A stretch of 64,000 bases of DNA from Malus domestica (lineage: Eukaryota; Streptophyta; Magnoliopsida; Rosales; Rosaceae), in assembly GCF_042453785.1 (NCBI RefSeq), contig NC_091675.1, forward strand, positions 1,190,501 to 1,254,500, given 5' to 3'. How positions within the stretch are numbered: position 1 is the first letter of the stretch; every line of letters begins with the position of its first letter. Under the pieces are notes generated by a model, which was given only the letters and a program-made list of their open reading frames with translations, made no database searches and was not told the origin of the DNA. Position numbers and translations under genes: made by a program. Positions 24,364 through 34,042 of this stretch are shown here, in pieces.

Positions 24364-26136
24364 ATGGCATCAAGGAAGGCTCAAACTGTTCCCGCAACCG
24401 GCGCAAAGAACAAAAGCGTCATCGTCGCAACTGGTGTCACTTTGGGCATCACGACTCGAAGCATGGCAAGAGCTACTTCTGCCGCCTCTTTCACCTCTGC
24501 ATCAACTCTGCCAAGGGAACAAAAGCACCCAAGGCACGAGCCTTTGATCACCTTAGCCTCACTAAGGGCACCAAGGGGGGAAAGCCCAAGGAAATACTCT
24601 GAATCCATGCTCTCCGATGCCGATTCAAGCGACAGTTCAGCCATGCAAGTCATGACCATTGGAGCAACTTCAATCGATGAGCAGCTGGCTCAAATGAATG
24701 AAGCAATCGCAAGGCTAACCCGAACTGTGGAAGAAAAAGACTTGCAAATTGCAGCACTAGTCAACCGATTGGAGGCACAAGACGGCGATAAACCCGACCC
24801 AGAGGATGATCCACTAAAGGGAGGAGCTGGCGGAGACGAAGAACCCCCGGTGAAGAAAATCGATGGGAAGCCGGAGCCAGACCAAGCAGCGGCACTCATG
24901 GGATCTCTTTCTATCCAGCAGCTGCAGGAGATGATCACCAACACCATCAAGGCACAGTACGAAGGGAGCTCACATACCTCCTTGTTCTACTCGAAGCCCT
25001 ATTCCAAGAAGATTGATGCCCTAAAGATGCCAAGGGGTTATCAACCACCAAAGTTCATGCAATTTGATGGAAAGGGAAACCCGAAACAGCACGTTGCCCA
25101 CTTCGTTGAAACTTGCAACAACGCAGGAACCGAAAGGGACTACCTCGCCAAGCAGTTTGTGCGCTCGCTGAAAGGAAATGCCTTTGAGTGGTACACGGAC
25201 CTAGAGCCTGAGTCCATCAACAGTTGGGAGCAATTAGAGCGGGAATTCCTCAACCGTTTCTACAGCACCCGCCGCACTGTGAGCATGCTAGAGCTAACGA
25301 GCACAAAGCAGTGGAAGGACGAGCCAGTCATTGACTACATCAACAGGTGGCGCACTCTAAACCTTGACTGTAAAGACAGGCTCTCGGAAACCTCTTCAAT
25401 CGAGATGTGCATCCAAGGCATGCAATGGGGTTTGCAATACATCCTTCAAGGCATTAAACCACGGACCTTCGAGGAGTTGGCCACCCGTGCCCATGACATG
25501 GAGTTAAGCATCGCCCATCATGGGAAGAAAGAACCGATCGCCGACTACAAGAACGACAAAGTTCTTGGGACAAAGGTGGAAAAGGCCGCATGGAAACCCA
25601 CCAAGGAAGCGATGACGGTCAACACAGCTCCCGTCAAAATCTCCACACGAGGCAAGGCGATTCAAGCCGAAGGCTTTCGTGATCAAGAGATGCGTAGACG
25701 CACTTTGAAGGAGCTTGAGGAGAAAACTTATCCATTCCCCGACTCTGATGTGGTTGCCATGTTAGAAGACTTGCTGGAAAAGAAGGTGATCGGCTTGCCT
25801 GAGGGCAGACGGCCAGAAGAGATGAATCGCACCGACAGTCCAAGATACTGTAAATTCCACCGCTTCATCAGTCATCCGACAGAAAAGTGCTTCGTGCTGA
25901 AAGATCTCATCATGAAGCTGGCTCAGAAAGGAATCATCGAGCTAGATCTTGACGATGTGGTGAAGTCAAACTATACCACTTTCACTTTTGGCTCTTCCGA
26001 CTCAAAGTTTTCACCTCAACCGCTGGGGGCATCCTCCAAGACAAGCAAAGTTGAAGGATGGACTCAAGTCACTCCTAAGAAATTGCACAAGAAGCATACA
26101 TCTCCTCCACATGTTCGCCAATCGGAAAGGGGGTAA
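24364..26136 (+). CDS. Gag protein of the gag-only element
   Basis: A single open frame of 590 aa starts shortly after the primer-site region. Residues about 200-400 form the plant Gypsy retrotransposon gag domain (motifs such as GNAFEWYTDL and WEQLEREFLNRFYSTRR). A predicted coiled coil lies near residues 108-140 (EQLAQMNEAIARLTRTVEEK). No zinc knuckle was noticed. It looks whole. In such elements Gag builds the particle that packages RNA; enzymes must come from elsewhere. Confidence 0.88.
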   Translation: MASRKAQTVPATGAKNKSVIVATGVTLGITTRSMARATSAASFTSASTLPREQKHPRHEPLITLASLRAPRGESPRKYSESMLSDADSSDSSAMQVMTIGATSIDEQLAQMNEAIARLTRTVEEKDLQIAALVNRLEAQDGDKPDPEDDPLKGGAGGDEEPPVKKIDGKPEPDQAAALMGSLSIQQLQEMITNTIKAQYEGSSHTSLFYSKPYSKKIDALKMPRGYQPPKFMQFDGKGNPKQHVAHFVETCNNAGTERDYLAKQFVRSLKGNAFEWYTDLEPESINSWEQLEREFLNRFYSTRRTVSMLELTSTKQWKDEPVIDYINRWRTLNLDCKDRLSETSSIEMCIQGMQWGLQYILQGIKPRTFEELATRAHDMELSIAHHGKKEPIADYKNDKVLGTKVEKAAWKPTKEAMTVNTAPVKISTRGKAIQAEGFRDQEMRRRTLKELEEKTYPFPDSDVVAMLEDLLEKKVIGLPEGRRPEEMNRTDSPRYCKFHRFISHPTEKCFVLKDLIMKLAQKGIIELDLDDVVKSNYTTFTFGSSDSKFSPQPLGASSKTSKVEGWTQVTPKKLHKKHTSPPHVRQSERG

Positions 26137-26322
26137 AGCAGCTCTTGTCAACCTTCAAAGCAACATGAACGTGTTGAAGATGATGAAATTTCGACACATA
26201 GATCGTCCATCCCCATCACGATGCGTGATTTCTTTCCTGAAGACTTCTTCAATCACTCAGTCAAGGCTCCTTACTATGAAGATTGCGAGGAACGGCTTTC
26301 CCGGATCGCTTGACGAACCAAC

Positions 26323-27277
26323 AAATGCTCCTTGTTCGCACGAGCCTAAACTGCACGAACCAAAGCTCATCGCCTGCACGAGCCTAAACTGCATGGCACA
26401 ACGCTCCTTGCCTGCACGAGCTGAAACTGCAACACGGCACCAAATGCTCCTCGCCTGCACGAGCCAAAACTGCGTGGCACAAATGCTCCTGGTCTGCACG
26501 AGCATAAAAGGCAACACCAACGCTCCTTGCCTGCACGAGCTGAAACTGCAACACGGCACCAAATGCTCCTTGTCTGCACGAGTTGAAACTGCAAACGACA
26601 CCAAATGCTCCTTGTTCGCACGAGCCTAAACTGCACGAACCAAAGCTCATCGCCTGCACGAGCCTAAACTGCATGGCACAACGCTCCTTGCCTGCACGAG
26701 CTGAAACTGCAACACGGCACCAAATGCTCCTCGCCTGCACGAGCCAAAACTGCGTGGCACAAATGCTCCTGGTCTGCACGAGCATAAAAGGCAACACCAA
26801 CGCTCCTTGCCTGCACGAGCTGAAACTGCAACACGGCACCAAATGCTCCTTGTCTGCACGAGTTGAAACTGCAAACGACACCAAATGCTCCTTGTTCGCA
26901 CGAGCCTAAACTGCACGAACCAAAGCTCATCGCCTGCACGAGCCTAAACTGCATGGCACAACGCTCCTTGCCTGCACGAGCTGAAACTGCAACACGGCAC
27001 CAAATGCTCCTCGCCTGCACGAGCCAAAACTGCGTGGCACAAATGCTCCTGGTCTGCACGAGCATAAAAGGCAACACCAACGCTCCTTGCCTGCACGAGC
27101 TGAAACTGCAACACGGCACCAAATGCTCCTTGTCTGCACGAGTTGAAACTGCAAACGACACCAAATGCTCCTTGTTCGCACGAGCCTAAACTGCACGAAC
27201 CAAAGCTCCTCGCCTGCACGAGCCTAAACTGCATGGCACAACGCTCCTTGCCTGCATGAGCTGAAACTGCAAACGGC
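26323..27277 (+). repeat. 280-bp tandem repeat, about 3.4 copies
   Basis: Copies start at 26323, 26603, 26883 and 27163 and are almost identical. Each unit is itself made of about seven related 40-bp pieces around the phrase ctccttgcctgcacgagctg. Open frames on both strands repeat with the 280-bp period and are by-products of the repeat. Confidence 0.95.
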
Positions 27278-27949
27278 ACAAAAAAAAAAAAAAAAGGAAA
27301 ATACCAAAAAAAAAATATATGTATGTATTCGAACTACGTTAAGACTTGATCTCTTCTTTGGAAGGGTACGTAGGCAGCTTGAATATTCAATTTCGAGTTC
27401 AGTCACATCAAAATAAAAATAAATGTTTTATTAATGAGATTCAATTTCATTACAAGAAAAAAAGAATACATAAGTGATTACTATGTATTTTAAAAAAAAA
27501 AAAAATAATAATAATAAATACATACATTAAAAAAAATGAAAGAAAAGAAAAAGAAACATATATATATATATATATATATTTGTATGTCTCGGCCCAGCTA
27601 CAAATCAGGCTTCCTTCATTTCACAGGCTCAGGCTGACCACCAAGACTCCAGGTTCCGTTCAGGCCCAGGCCCATTTTCCAAAAGCTGCTCTCCAATCGT
27701 CTCCATTTCTCCTCGGCCCACAACGCGGCCCAGCAGCTCATGCTCTCTGTCCTCCTGACCCGAGCTTATTATGCGCGAATTCAAGGCCAAATATGGGCCC
27801 TTCAACTCCCTCAAACGCCACCGTATCTACCGAATCAAAATCCCCAATCCTTGCTCTCACTGGGAAATCCCCCGACCCAAGTCCTTATCCCCTCAAAGGG
27901 TCTCGCCGCGACGACGGTGGTGATGAGGCGGCGGGGTTATCAGGTGGGG

Positions 27950-28145
27950 CGGCGTGCAGGGAATTGGCGAGGGTAATTTCGAGATTTGGGGAGATGTACG
28001 GGAGGATTGAGATTTCGAAGAGGAAGCAGATGATGGAGCTGGAGAAGCAGAGAGTGGAGTTCGACAAGGAGCTCGAATTGCAGAGGTTGAATATGTTCAT
28101 GGATGATCAGGTGGAGCTCGGGAAGAAGATGAAGCTTCCAAAGTA
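27950..28145 (+). pseudogene. Captured fragment: ASIL/ENAP-like trihelix factor
   Basis: The frame contains CRELARVISRFGEMYGRIE followed by KRKQMMELEKQRVEFDKELE and MFMDDQVEL. This matches the C-terminal coiled coil that I recall from ASIL1/ASIL2/ENAP trihelix transcription factors. The DNA-binding domain is missing. It sits in the body of the LTR element in sense orientation, so it is a copied host piece and not a gene. Confidence 0.7.
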
Positions 28146-28423
28146 CTCACATGCTCCAGAGAACTCGAGATTGGGACGCGCCGGCGCACCTTCAGCCTGG
28201 GCTTCTGCAGAAATTGGCCTGGGTACATGAAGCAGCTTTCTGAATTCATGGAAACCCAGAACGTGAAGAAGAAGACCCAAGTCCACCAGCTACAAATCCG
28301 GAGCCCAAATCCATGAAAATGAGCAGCCCAAAAGACCCTCATTTCCAAAGCTCTCCATCATAGCCTCCTCCTCCGATCGCAAGCGTTCCATTCTCGTCAC
28401 CAGCAACTCACACCCCAACTCAA

Positions 28424-28535
28424 ATGGACCCGGGCCAGGCCGAAATGTTCTGGTCACCAGAGACTCCCCGCGAGCCCATGGAGTTCCTCTCCCGCTCCTG
28501 GACCGTCTCAGCCTTCGAAGTCGCTCCAGCGAAAG
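28424..28535 (+). pseudogene. Captured fragment: VAN3-binding/FORKED1-like
   Basis: The frame includes SPETPREPMEFLSRSWTVSA, matching the N-terminal block of VAN3-binding and FORKED1-like proteins (ETPxEPMEFLSRSWS). Only about 37 codons are present. The identification rests on one short but distinctive motif. Confidence 0.6.
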
Positions 28536-28571
28536 TACCATTCGAGAGTCCGAGGCAGCGACTCACCATCT

Positions 28572-28870
28572 ATGGCAACTGAGTCTCGCAGGCCGAGTTC
28601 TAAAGCCGCGACCTTTATCCTGGTCCTGGTCCTCTTAGCTACTCTGTACAGCTCGTGCCACGGAGACCAGTCTCAGATCCATCCGGGTCGCAAGCTGTCG
28701 GGCAGCCAAAGGAGGAACAACGGCGGCAATCAGAGTCAGATCCGGAATTGCAACGACATGTCGTCGGAATTGCAGTGCTCCCGCAACCCCATGTGCCGGT
28801 GGTGCCGCAGCGACGTCTTCAACGATATGTGCTTCCCTAAGCTCGAAGCTTTGCGGTTGCCGCTTCAGGA
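28572..28870 (+). pseudogene. Captured fragment: small secreted Cys-rich protein
   Basis: The open frame starts with a signal-peptide-like segment (FILVLVLLATLYSSCHG) and continues to RNCNDMSSELQCSRNP and CRWCRSDVFNDMC. I recall a conserved plant family of unknown function with this CSxNxxCRWC core. It begins with an ATG in fair context and retains the signal peptide, but then runs into unrelated sequence. Confidence 0.5.
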
Positions 28871-28882
28871 CCTTATTCTCCT

Positions 28883-29290
28883 ATGGGTGGAAACATGTGG
28901 CAGAACACTCCAAACTTCGCACCCCCCACTTTGCAGCTTCCAGGTAGCAGATTGAAATCTACTCTGAGTGCTAGAGATATGGATTTTGAGATCGAGATGC
29001 TTAGCCTAGAGAGAGATCGTCGAAGGCAGCAACGCTTGATTGACGAGATGTCTGGTTCCCCATCTAGCTGGAGCAAAGGCTTATCTCCTGCATCGCCCTT
29101 TTCTGCATCTGGGAATCGAACAAGGGAATTGAATTCCATCGGAGCAGTTCCCCAACAGCTTCATCCATGATGCCAACAAATGGTGATGAGCCTGACGTAT
29201 CACGGGTTCAATCTCTTGTCAAGGATGGACCTCAAGCCTCGCAACAACGCGGGCAATTTGGGTTCGAGTACCACAAAGTGCAGAAGCAAC
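28883..29290 (+). pseudogene. Captured fragment: tandem CCCH zinc-finger (TZF) protein
   Basis: Motifs SRLKSTLSARDMDFEIEML, RDRRRQQRLIDEMSGSPSSW and, further on, DEPDVSRVQSLVKD match the C-terminal region of plant arginine-rich CCCH zinc-finger proteins. The zinc fingers themselves are absent. The piece spans more than one reading frame and cannot make the host protein. Confidence 0.7.
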
Positions 29291-29504
29291 AAGAAACAAA
29301 CAAGAAAGGTCCAAGCTTTTTCTTCGGAACGTCCAGGCCCACTCCCTCTCCATTCTGGAGACCTCGTTTCCGCCCTCCGTCGGCGCTTTCTGCCGAGATC
29401 GGACTAGCTGCATCACTCCGATCTTCAATTTCCACGCCAAAACCGGATCGCCATTTCCCGCTGCGGGATGGAATCTAAACGGCGTTTGTGCAGTACTGTT
29501 GTGA

Positions 29505-29650
29505 TTATTCGTTCCCAGCTGTGATGTTCTGCCCGTACCTCACTGTGAACCCCGCCACCAGGCTCGGATCAATCTCCGTCTTGATCCTCACATTCTTCGC
29601 CACGTCAGCTAGCGCGGAGGTGTAGCTGTCAACGGCAGAGGCGTTCATGC
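29505..29650 (-). pseudogene. Captured fragment, antisense: chloroplast ATP synthase delta subunit
   Basis: On the minus strand the frame reads VDSYTSALADVAK and then directly NVRIKTEIDPSLVAGFTVRY. Both blocks belong to the chloroplast ATP synthase delta subunit (AtpD), the first near its N-terminus and the second near its C-terminus, so the middle of the gene is missing. It lies opposite to the neighbouring captured pieces. Confidence 0.7.
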
Positions 29651-29689
29651 GGGAGACTGATATTGATCAGGATGCATGCAAGCACATGT

Positions 29690-29815
29690 GAGTTGGCGAC
29701 CTTCATCATTGGATGGGCGAGACTTACCTACACGGATGCTTTGCGCACACTGGACAGGTTTCCTCAATTAAGGTAATACGCAATAAGCAAAATTGGTCAG
29801 TCAGAAGGATATGGC
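29690..29815 (+). pseudogene. Captured fragment: RBP45/RBP47-like RNA-binding protein
   Basis: The frame gives GDLHHWMGETYLHGCFAHTG then VSSIKVIRNKQ, matching the start of the first RRM of RBP45/RBP47 oligouridylate-binding proteins (GDLQxWMDExYLxxCFAHTG). It includes the RNP2-type block only. Downstream sequence to about 30070 looks like further host-derived pieces (APPPWLPPLNE) that I do not recognise. Confidence 0.75.
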
Positions 29816-30436
29816 AGTAAAGGTAGTGGTGGAGCCTCTTCCTCTGCACCTCCGCCATGGTTGCCGCCTTTGAATGAGATTGACAAAAACAAAGTTTGTC
29901 AACACACACCCAAAGGCCTCCTCCGTCTCTTGCCTCGCAGCTGCCAAACAACTTCAAAGACCGCTGTCAAACGACTAGCCGGCCGAGAAGCGCTTCCTCA
30001 AACTTCAACTCTCCGTCCGTCTTCGTCCGCTCCCTGCAAATTCCTCTGCCCACCACCCAAATTTATACAAAAAGAAATACAATTTAATAAAAAAAAAAAA
30101 AAAAAAAAAAGGGATGGTGGTGCATCTGGCACCACGTGAAAAAGAGGAATGGTAGATCAAAGATGGGGTACAGCCCATGGCAGATCAAAAGTTTCTGGTG
30201 GTGCATGGGCACCATGTGCAGAAAGAAAAAAAAAATTGTTGTAAAAAATAATCAAATAATAAAATAATAAATAAAATAAAAAATGCATAGAGAGAAATAG
30301 AAGGTCCATTTTATTTATTTTTCTGGGAATTTTACATAAATTTGCATTATACATAAATAAAAAATAAAAAAAATAAAATAAAATAAAATAAAAAAAAAAA
30401 ATCATCAAATCAAATCAAATTTACAAGAGGGGATAT

Positions 30437-31087
30437 TCAAAGACGATCAGGTGCCGCCTCACAACTCGGTGGAGCTCCAGGAAGAGAAGGCGTCGAAGGT
30501 TGGCCGTTTGAAGCCTCAGCAGTCGGTACAGCCCCAGAAGACGAAGGTAAATGCTGCTGGAACAAACCCACAAACCTCCGATGATCAAGTAAAATCTGAC
30601 CATCAGATTCCTGCATCTGGTCAATTTTCCGCTTCATGTTTGTGGCATAGTTATGTGCAAGCTTGTGCAACTGTTTATTCTCATGCTTGAGCCCTCTAAC
30701 CTCCTGTTTGAGACTCATCACTTCCGCCGCCAATGATTCAACTTGACGGGTTCGAGCAAATAGGCGTTGGGCCATATTAGACACAGAACCTGCACACTGC
30801 ACACTGAGAGCCAAAGAATCCTTAACAGCCAACTCATCAGACCGTTTGGAAAGTAGTCTGTTATCTCTGGGAGTGACAAGGTTTCGGGCCACCACCGCAG
30901 CGGTCATATCATTCTTCACCACCGAATCCCCAACGGTAAGAGGACCAGTAGGGGATATGAAGGATGGGCGCCATATGTTGTCTGGAGAAGGCGGGACTGC
31001 CTCTTCACCAAGATTCAAGTCAAAACGACGATCGGAGGGTCCTGACATTTTCAAAGTGTTGAAGAAAGAAGAGGTCGGACGAATCAA
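30437..31087 (-). CDS. Antisense ORF (216 aa) with coiled coil in the gag-only element
   Basis: An uninterrupted minus-strand frame begins MIRPTSSFFNTLKMSG, includes RRFDLNLGEE, and has a strong heptad-like coiled coil in VESLAAEVMSLKQEVRGLKH and onward. The C-terminal part is Pro/Ser-rich. Similar proteins are often annotated singly in rosid genomes, and antisense ORFs are known in Tat-lineage Gypsy elements such as Retand. Function is unknown. It could be a packaging or regulatory protein of the element, or a host-derived gene captured intact. Confidence 0.65.
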   Translation of the reverse strand: MIRPTSSFFNTLKMSGPSDRRFDLNLGEEAVPPSPDNIWRPSFISPTGPLTVGDSVVKNDMTAAVVARNLVTPRDNRLLSKRSDELAVKDSLALSVQCAGSVSNMAQRLFARTRQVESLAAEVMSLKQEVRGLKHENKQLHKLAHNYATNMKRKIDQMQESDGQILLDHRRFVGLFQQHLPSSSGAVPTAEASNGQPSTPSLPGAPPSCEAAPDRL

Positions 31088-31099
31088 GATCTTAGAAGT

Positions 31100-32940
31100 G
31101 CAAGAATGGAGTTTTCACAAGTAAAATTCAAGTGTGCTTTGAAACGAACAGCGTGCCTCTATAAAAAAATCAGCACTCGACGGGATTTCAGAGATCGAAG
31201 AGGCGAGCTCAGAATTCGAAGAGGCCATTCAAAAATCGAAGAGGCAAGCTCAGAAATCGGAGAAGCATCTTGCTTTTCCAGACGCGTCAACACCCGTCAC
31301 ACGCAAACTCAGCTTTGCGGAAATCACGGGTAATTTGTCGAAGCGCCGATCCCAGTTATCGAAGAGGCGCCAGTCTTTTTCAGCCGCGTCAACACCTGTC
31401 ACATGCACACTCAGCTTGGCGAAAATCACGGGCAATTTGTCGAAGATTTTCGGTGAAGGAGAAAGCACGTGAAGTATACTGTTCAATCATCCAACGGTTG
31501 CCGACACGAGTGAAAGAATAGTACATCTACAGGTGTTAAAGAACTCCCTATAACTGTCCACCTTCACCCTCCATAGCAAGGCAGACATACAGAGTCAATC
31601 TTCATCTCCAAATATGCTTTCTCAACGAAGGCTCTCGAGTCATTCAGTGTTCCTTATTCCTTGGGGTACCTCAGCAAACAAATGACACCAAAGCAAAAGT
31701 ATCTCATATCACCAGGGTAGAAAGCAAAAGTATCTCATATCATGCGTCTTCCCTGTCCTTTCCTTTGTCCTTGTTCTTACCTACAAAGACAAGGATAAAG
31801 AAAACAATATGTCGGAACCTCCACTCAAACTCAGGTAAGGAACCGACTGCTTGGAACCCTTCCCTGATTGCCTACCTGGCACTGCTCTCGAGTACTCGCC
31901 CCCCACTGCTGCTGTACTTTCAAAGAAGCTGCCACATCTGCCCGGAGAACAGATAAGGCAAGTGAAAATGATACCTTGCAGCATGTGGAGACAAGGTGCA
32001 GAAGGAACAAGCAGAGAAGAATGCGGTCTGCACGATCAACTCAGCAGAAGGAGTCCGAACTGAGGAACTCGAGAAGCTGCCACATCTGCCTAAAGAAACA
32101 AGCAGAGAAGAATGCAGCATGCACAGTCAACTCAGCAGAAAGAGTCTGAGATGAAGAACTCGAGAAGATGCCGCATCTGCCCGAGGACGGTGAACTCGTT
32201 TTGACCCTCAAATTCTTGGGTCGACTTACTAGGTGTTGTGGGCTGCACGTGCCGATTCACCACCCTTGAATCAAATCCTTAAAGACCAAGTCACCAATTG
32301 GAAGAGGAGCCCATCAATCTCGAAGATCATACCGTTGATCAAACTACTCAGGTGTGAATTAGAAAGATTGAACAAAGCAACAAGTCATCACCTTCACCTC
32401 GTGCCTGCTTGCCGTGTGTTCGAGTCAGCCTTCAAGAATCAAGCCTCAACGGCCCTTGAAGAAGCTTCTAGCCAAATTCAAAATCAAGCATCGACGGCCC
32501 TGGAAGAAATCACAAGTCCGATTCAAGATTAAGTGTCTACCACCCTTGAATCAAAACCTAGTTCAAGAATAAGCTGTGGAAAATCAACAATTGGAGGAAT
32601 CCAGAAAATCCTTCAACCCAGTTCAAGATCAAAGCTGTGGAAAGTCAACAAGCGCAACAAATATGTGCCGATTCACCCACTACCAAAGCCAAAGATCATC
32701 TACCACATGAAGCTCCTTGTGGTCCAATTTCAACCTTCAAGATCAAGCCTCGACGGCCCTTGAAGAAATTTCAAACGAAAGTTCAAGAACAAGCCTCAAT
32801 GGCCCTTGAAGAAATCTCCAGCCCAATTCAAGATCAAGCCTCGACAGCCCTTGGATCGACATCTACAGTAAGGGACTTCAAAACGCATCTCCTACACGTG
32901 ACAAGCACATGTATACGACGTGCCTTGAAGTGGGGGCATT
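31100..32940 (+). mobile_element. Repeat-rich 3' internal region of the gag-only element
   Basis: No protein is recognised. Three repeat sets follow one another: a pair of about 110-bp units around acgcgtcaacacc (near 31271 and 31378), about three 100-bp units around agctgccacatctgcc (31925-32175), and the CAAG/CTTG hairpin motif also present in the LTRs (32420-32865). Confidence 0.7.
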
Positions 32941-33823
32941 TGTAGACATCGAAATTTTGTAAATAAATATTGACCGGTAAATCAAAGTGTCAACGCTCAT
33001 GTATTACATAAGTTTTACACGTAGCGTGTGACTCAACGAAAATTGAAATGAGTTGGAAAAGTCATCAAATAGGACACGTGTCAACACCTGGCAGAAACGA
33101 CTTATTTCATCTGGAATATTATATTCAAAATTAGGCCTTGGAAATTTCTATAAATACAAGCCTATTTCATTCATTTAAGGGAGCAATTCATATTACACCT
33201 TGAAGCTCTAAAGCTCTGAAACTCCGAAGCTCTCAAGCATCCAGGTTCCCGAAGAATCAAGAAAGCCTTTTTCGTTCTTCGTTCATCGTTCATCCTAAGA
33301 TCAAGCCCCAACGGCCCTTCGGATCAACAATCATCCACCAATTCAAGATCAAGCCCCGACGGCCCTTGAAGAAAGCACCATCGTTCATCATCCGTTCATC
33401 CAAGATCAAGCCCCGACGGCCCTTGGATCAACAAACATCAACAAATCCACACATCCAACCGTTCTTCAAGGTCAAGCCCAAAAGCCATTGAAGATCCGTT
33501 CATCACTGTTCTTCAAGATCAAGCCCAAAAGCCCTTGGAGATCCGTTCATCACTGTTCTTCAAAGATCAAGCCCAAAAGCCCATTTGAAGATCCGCTCAA
33601 ATCCACCTTCAAGATCAAGTCCACGGCTCTTGAAGAACGTTCATCCTTAGATCAAGCCCAACGGCCCTTTGGATCAATTGCACATCCACAAATCAACACC
33701 TTACGGAGATCGAATCAGAGGATCAAATTAGAGAGAGATTGTAACCCAAAATCATCAAATACAAATATTTGTTTGTGCACGTCGTTCTTGTCTCTTTCGT
33801 TTCAGGAAATTTCCGTGTTCACA
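32941..33823 (+). repeat. Right LTR of the gag-only element
   Basis: 883 bp, the same length as the left LTR and about 99.4% alike by eye. It ends at GTTCACA just before the GATAT duplication. Confidence 0.93.
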
Positions 33824-34042
33824 GATATACAGCACACTGGAATGACCACGACAAAGCGCAGGAAAACTCATGCGGCGCCGCAGCCGTATAGATATTTATA
33901 CACACCTCTATATTTTTGTACTATATATACACACACCTTATATATATATATTTGGGCATATGAAGCACTGAAGAGTACCTTGTGCAACTTTATTTACCAA
34001 GCTACCACCTTTTATCTCCACACCTTCAATTTTGATTTTGCA

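Larger units (their letters stand above)
23402..33823 (+). mobile_element. 10.4-kb gag-only LTR element (TR-GAG-like) carrying host gene pieces
   Basis: Ends are TGTAGACATC and CCGTGTTCACA, flanked by 5-bp duplications GATAT (23397-23401 and 33824-33828). LTRs are 883 bp each and differ at about five positions by eye (about 0.6%), suggesting an age of a few hundred thousand years at usual plant rates. Inside are a gag gene, 280-bp tandem repeats, a mosaic of host gene fragments (27.9-29.8 kb), an antisense ORF, and a repeat-rich 3' part. No protease, reverse transcriptase or integrase is seen, so it must have moved with help from a related autonomous Gypsy element. It ends about 220 bp beyond the stop of the first DREB2D copy. 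Confidence 0.92.

Noticed and set aside
23949-24602. ORFs of about 200 aa starting in the LTRs (MKIRSSLFFKIKPK...)
   Set aside because: They read through the hairpin repeats and stop in or after the primer-site region; the repetitive peptide has no relatives that I know of and the gag frame is different.
26323-27277. Regular direct repeats that could suggest a CRISPR-like array
   Set aside because: The units are 280 bp with no unique spacers, lie inside a plant LTR element, and break down into 40-bp subrepeats.
26257-27279. Several open frames of 89-166 aa in both strands
   Set aside because: They recur every 280 bases and simply reflect the tandem repeat; none resembles a known protein.
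27580-28230. A functional 216-aa host gene
   Set aside because: Only the coiled-coil end resembles a known factor; the rest is low-similarity sequence within an LTR element.
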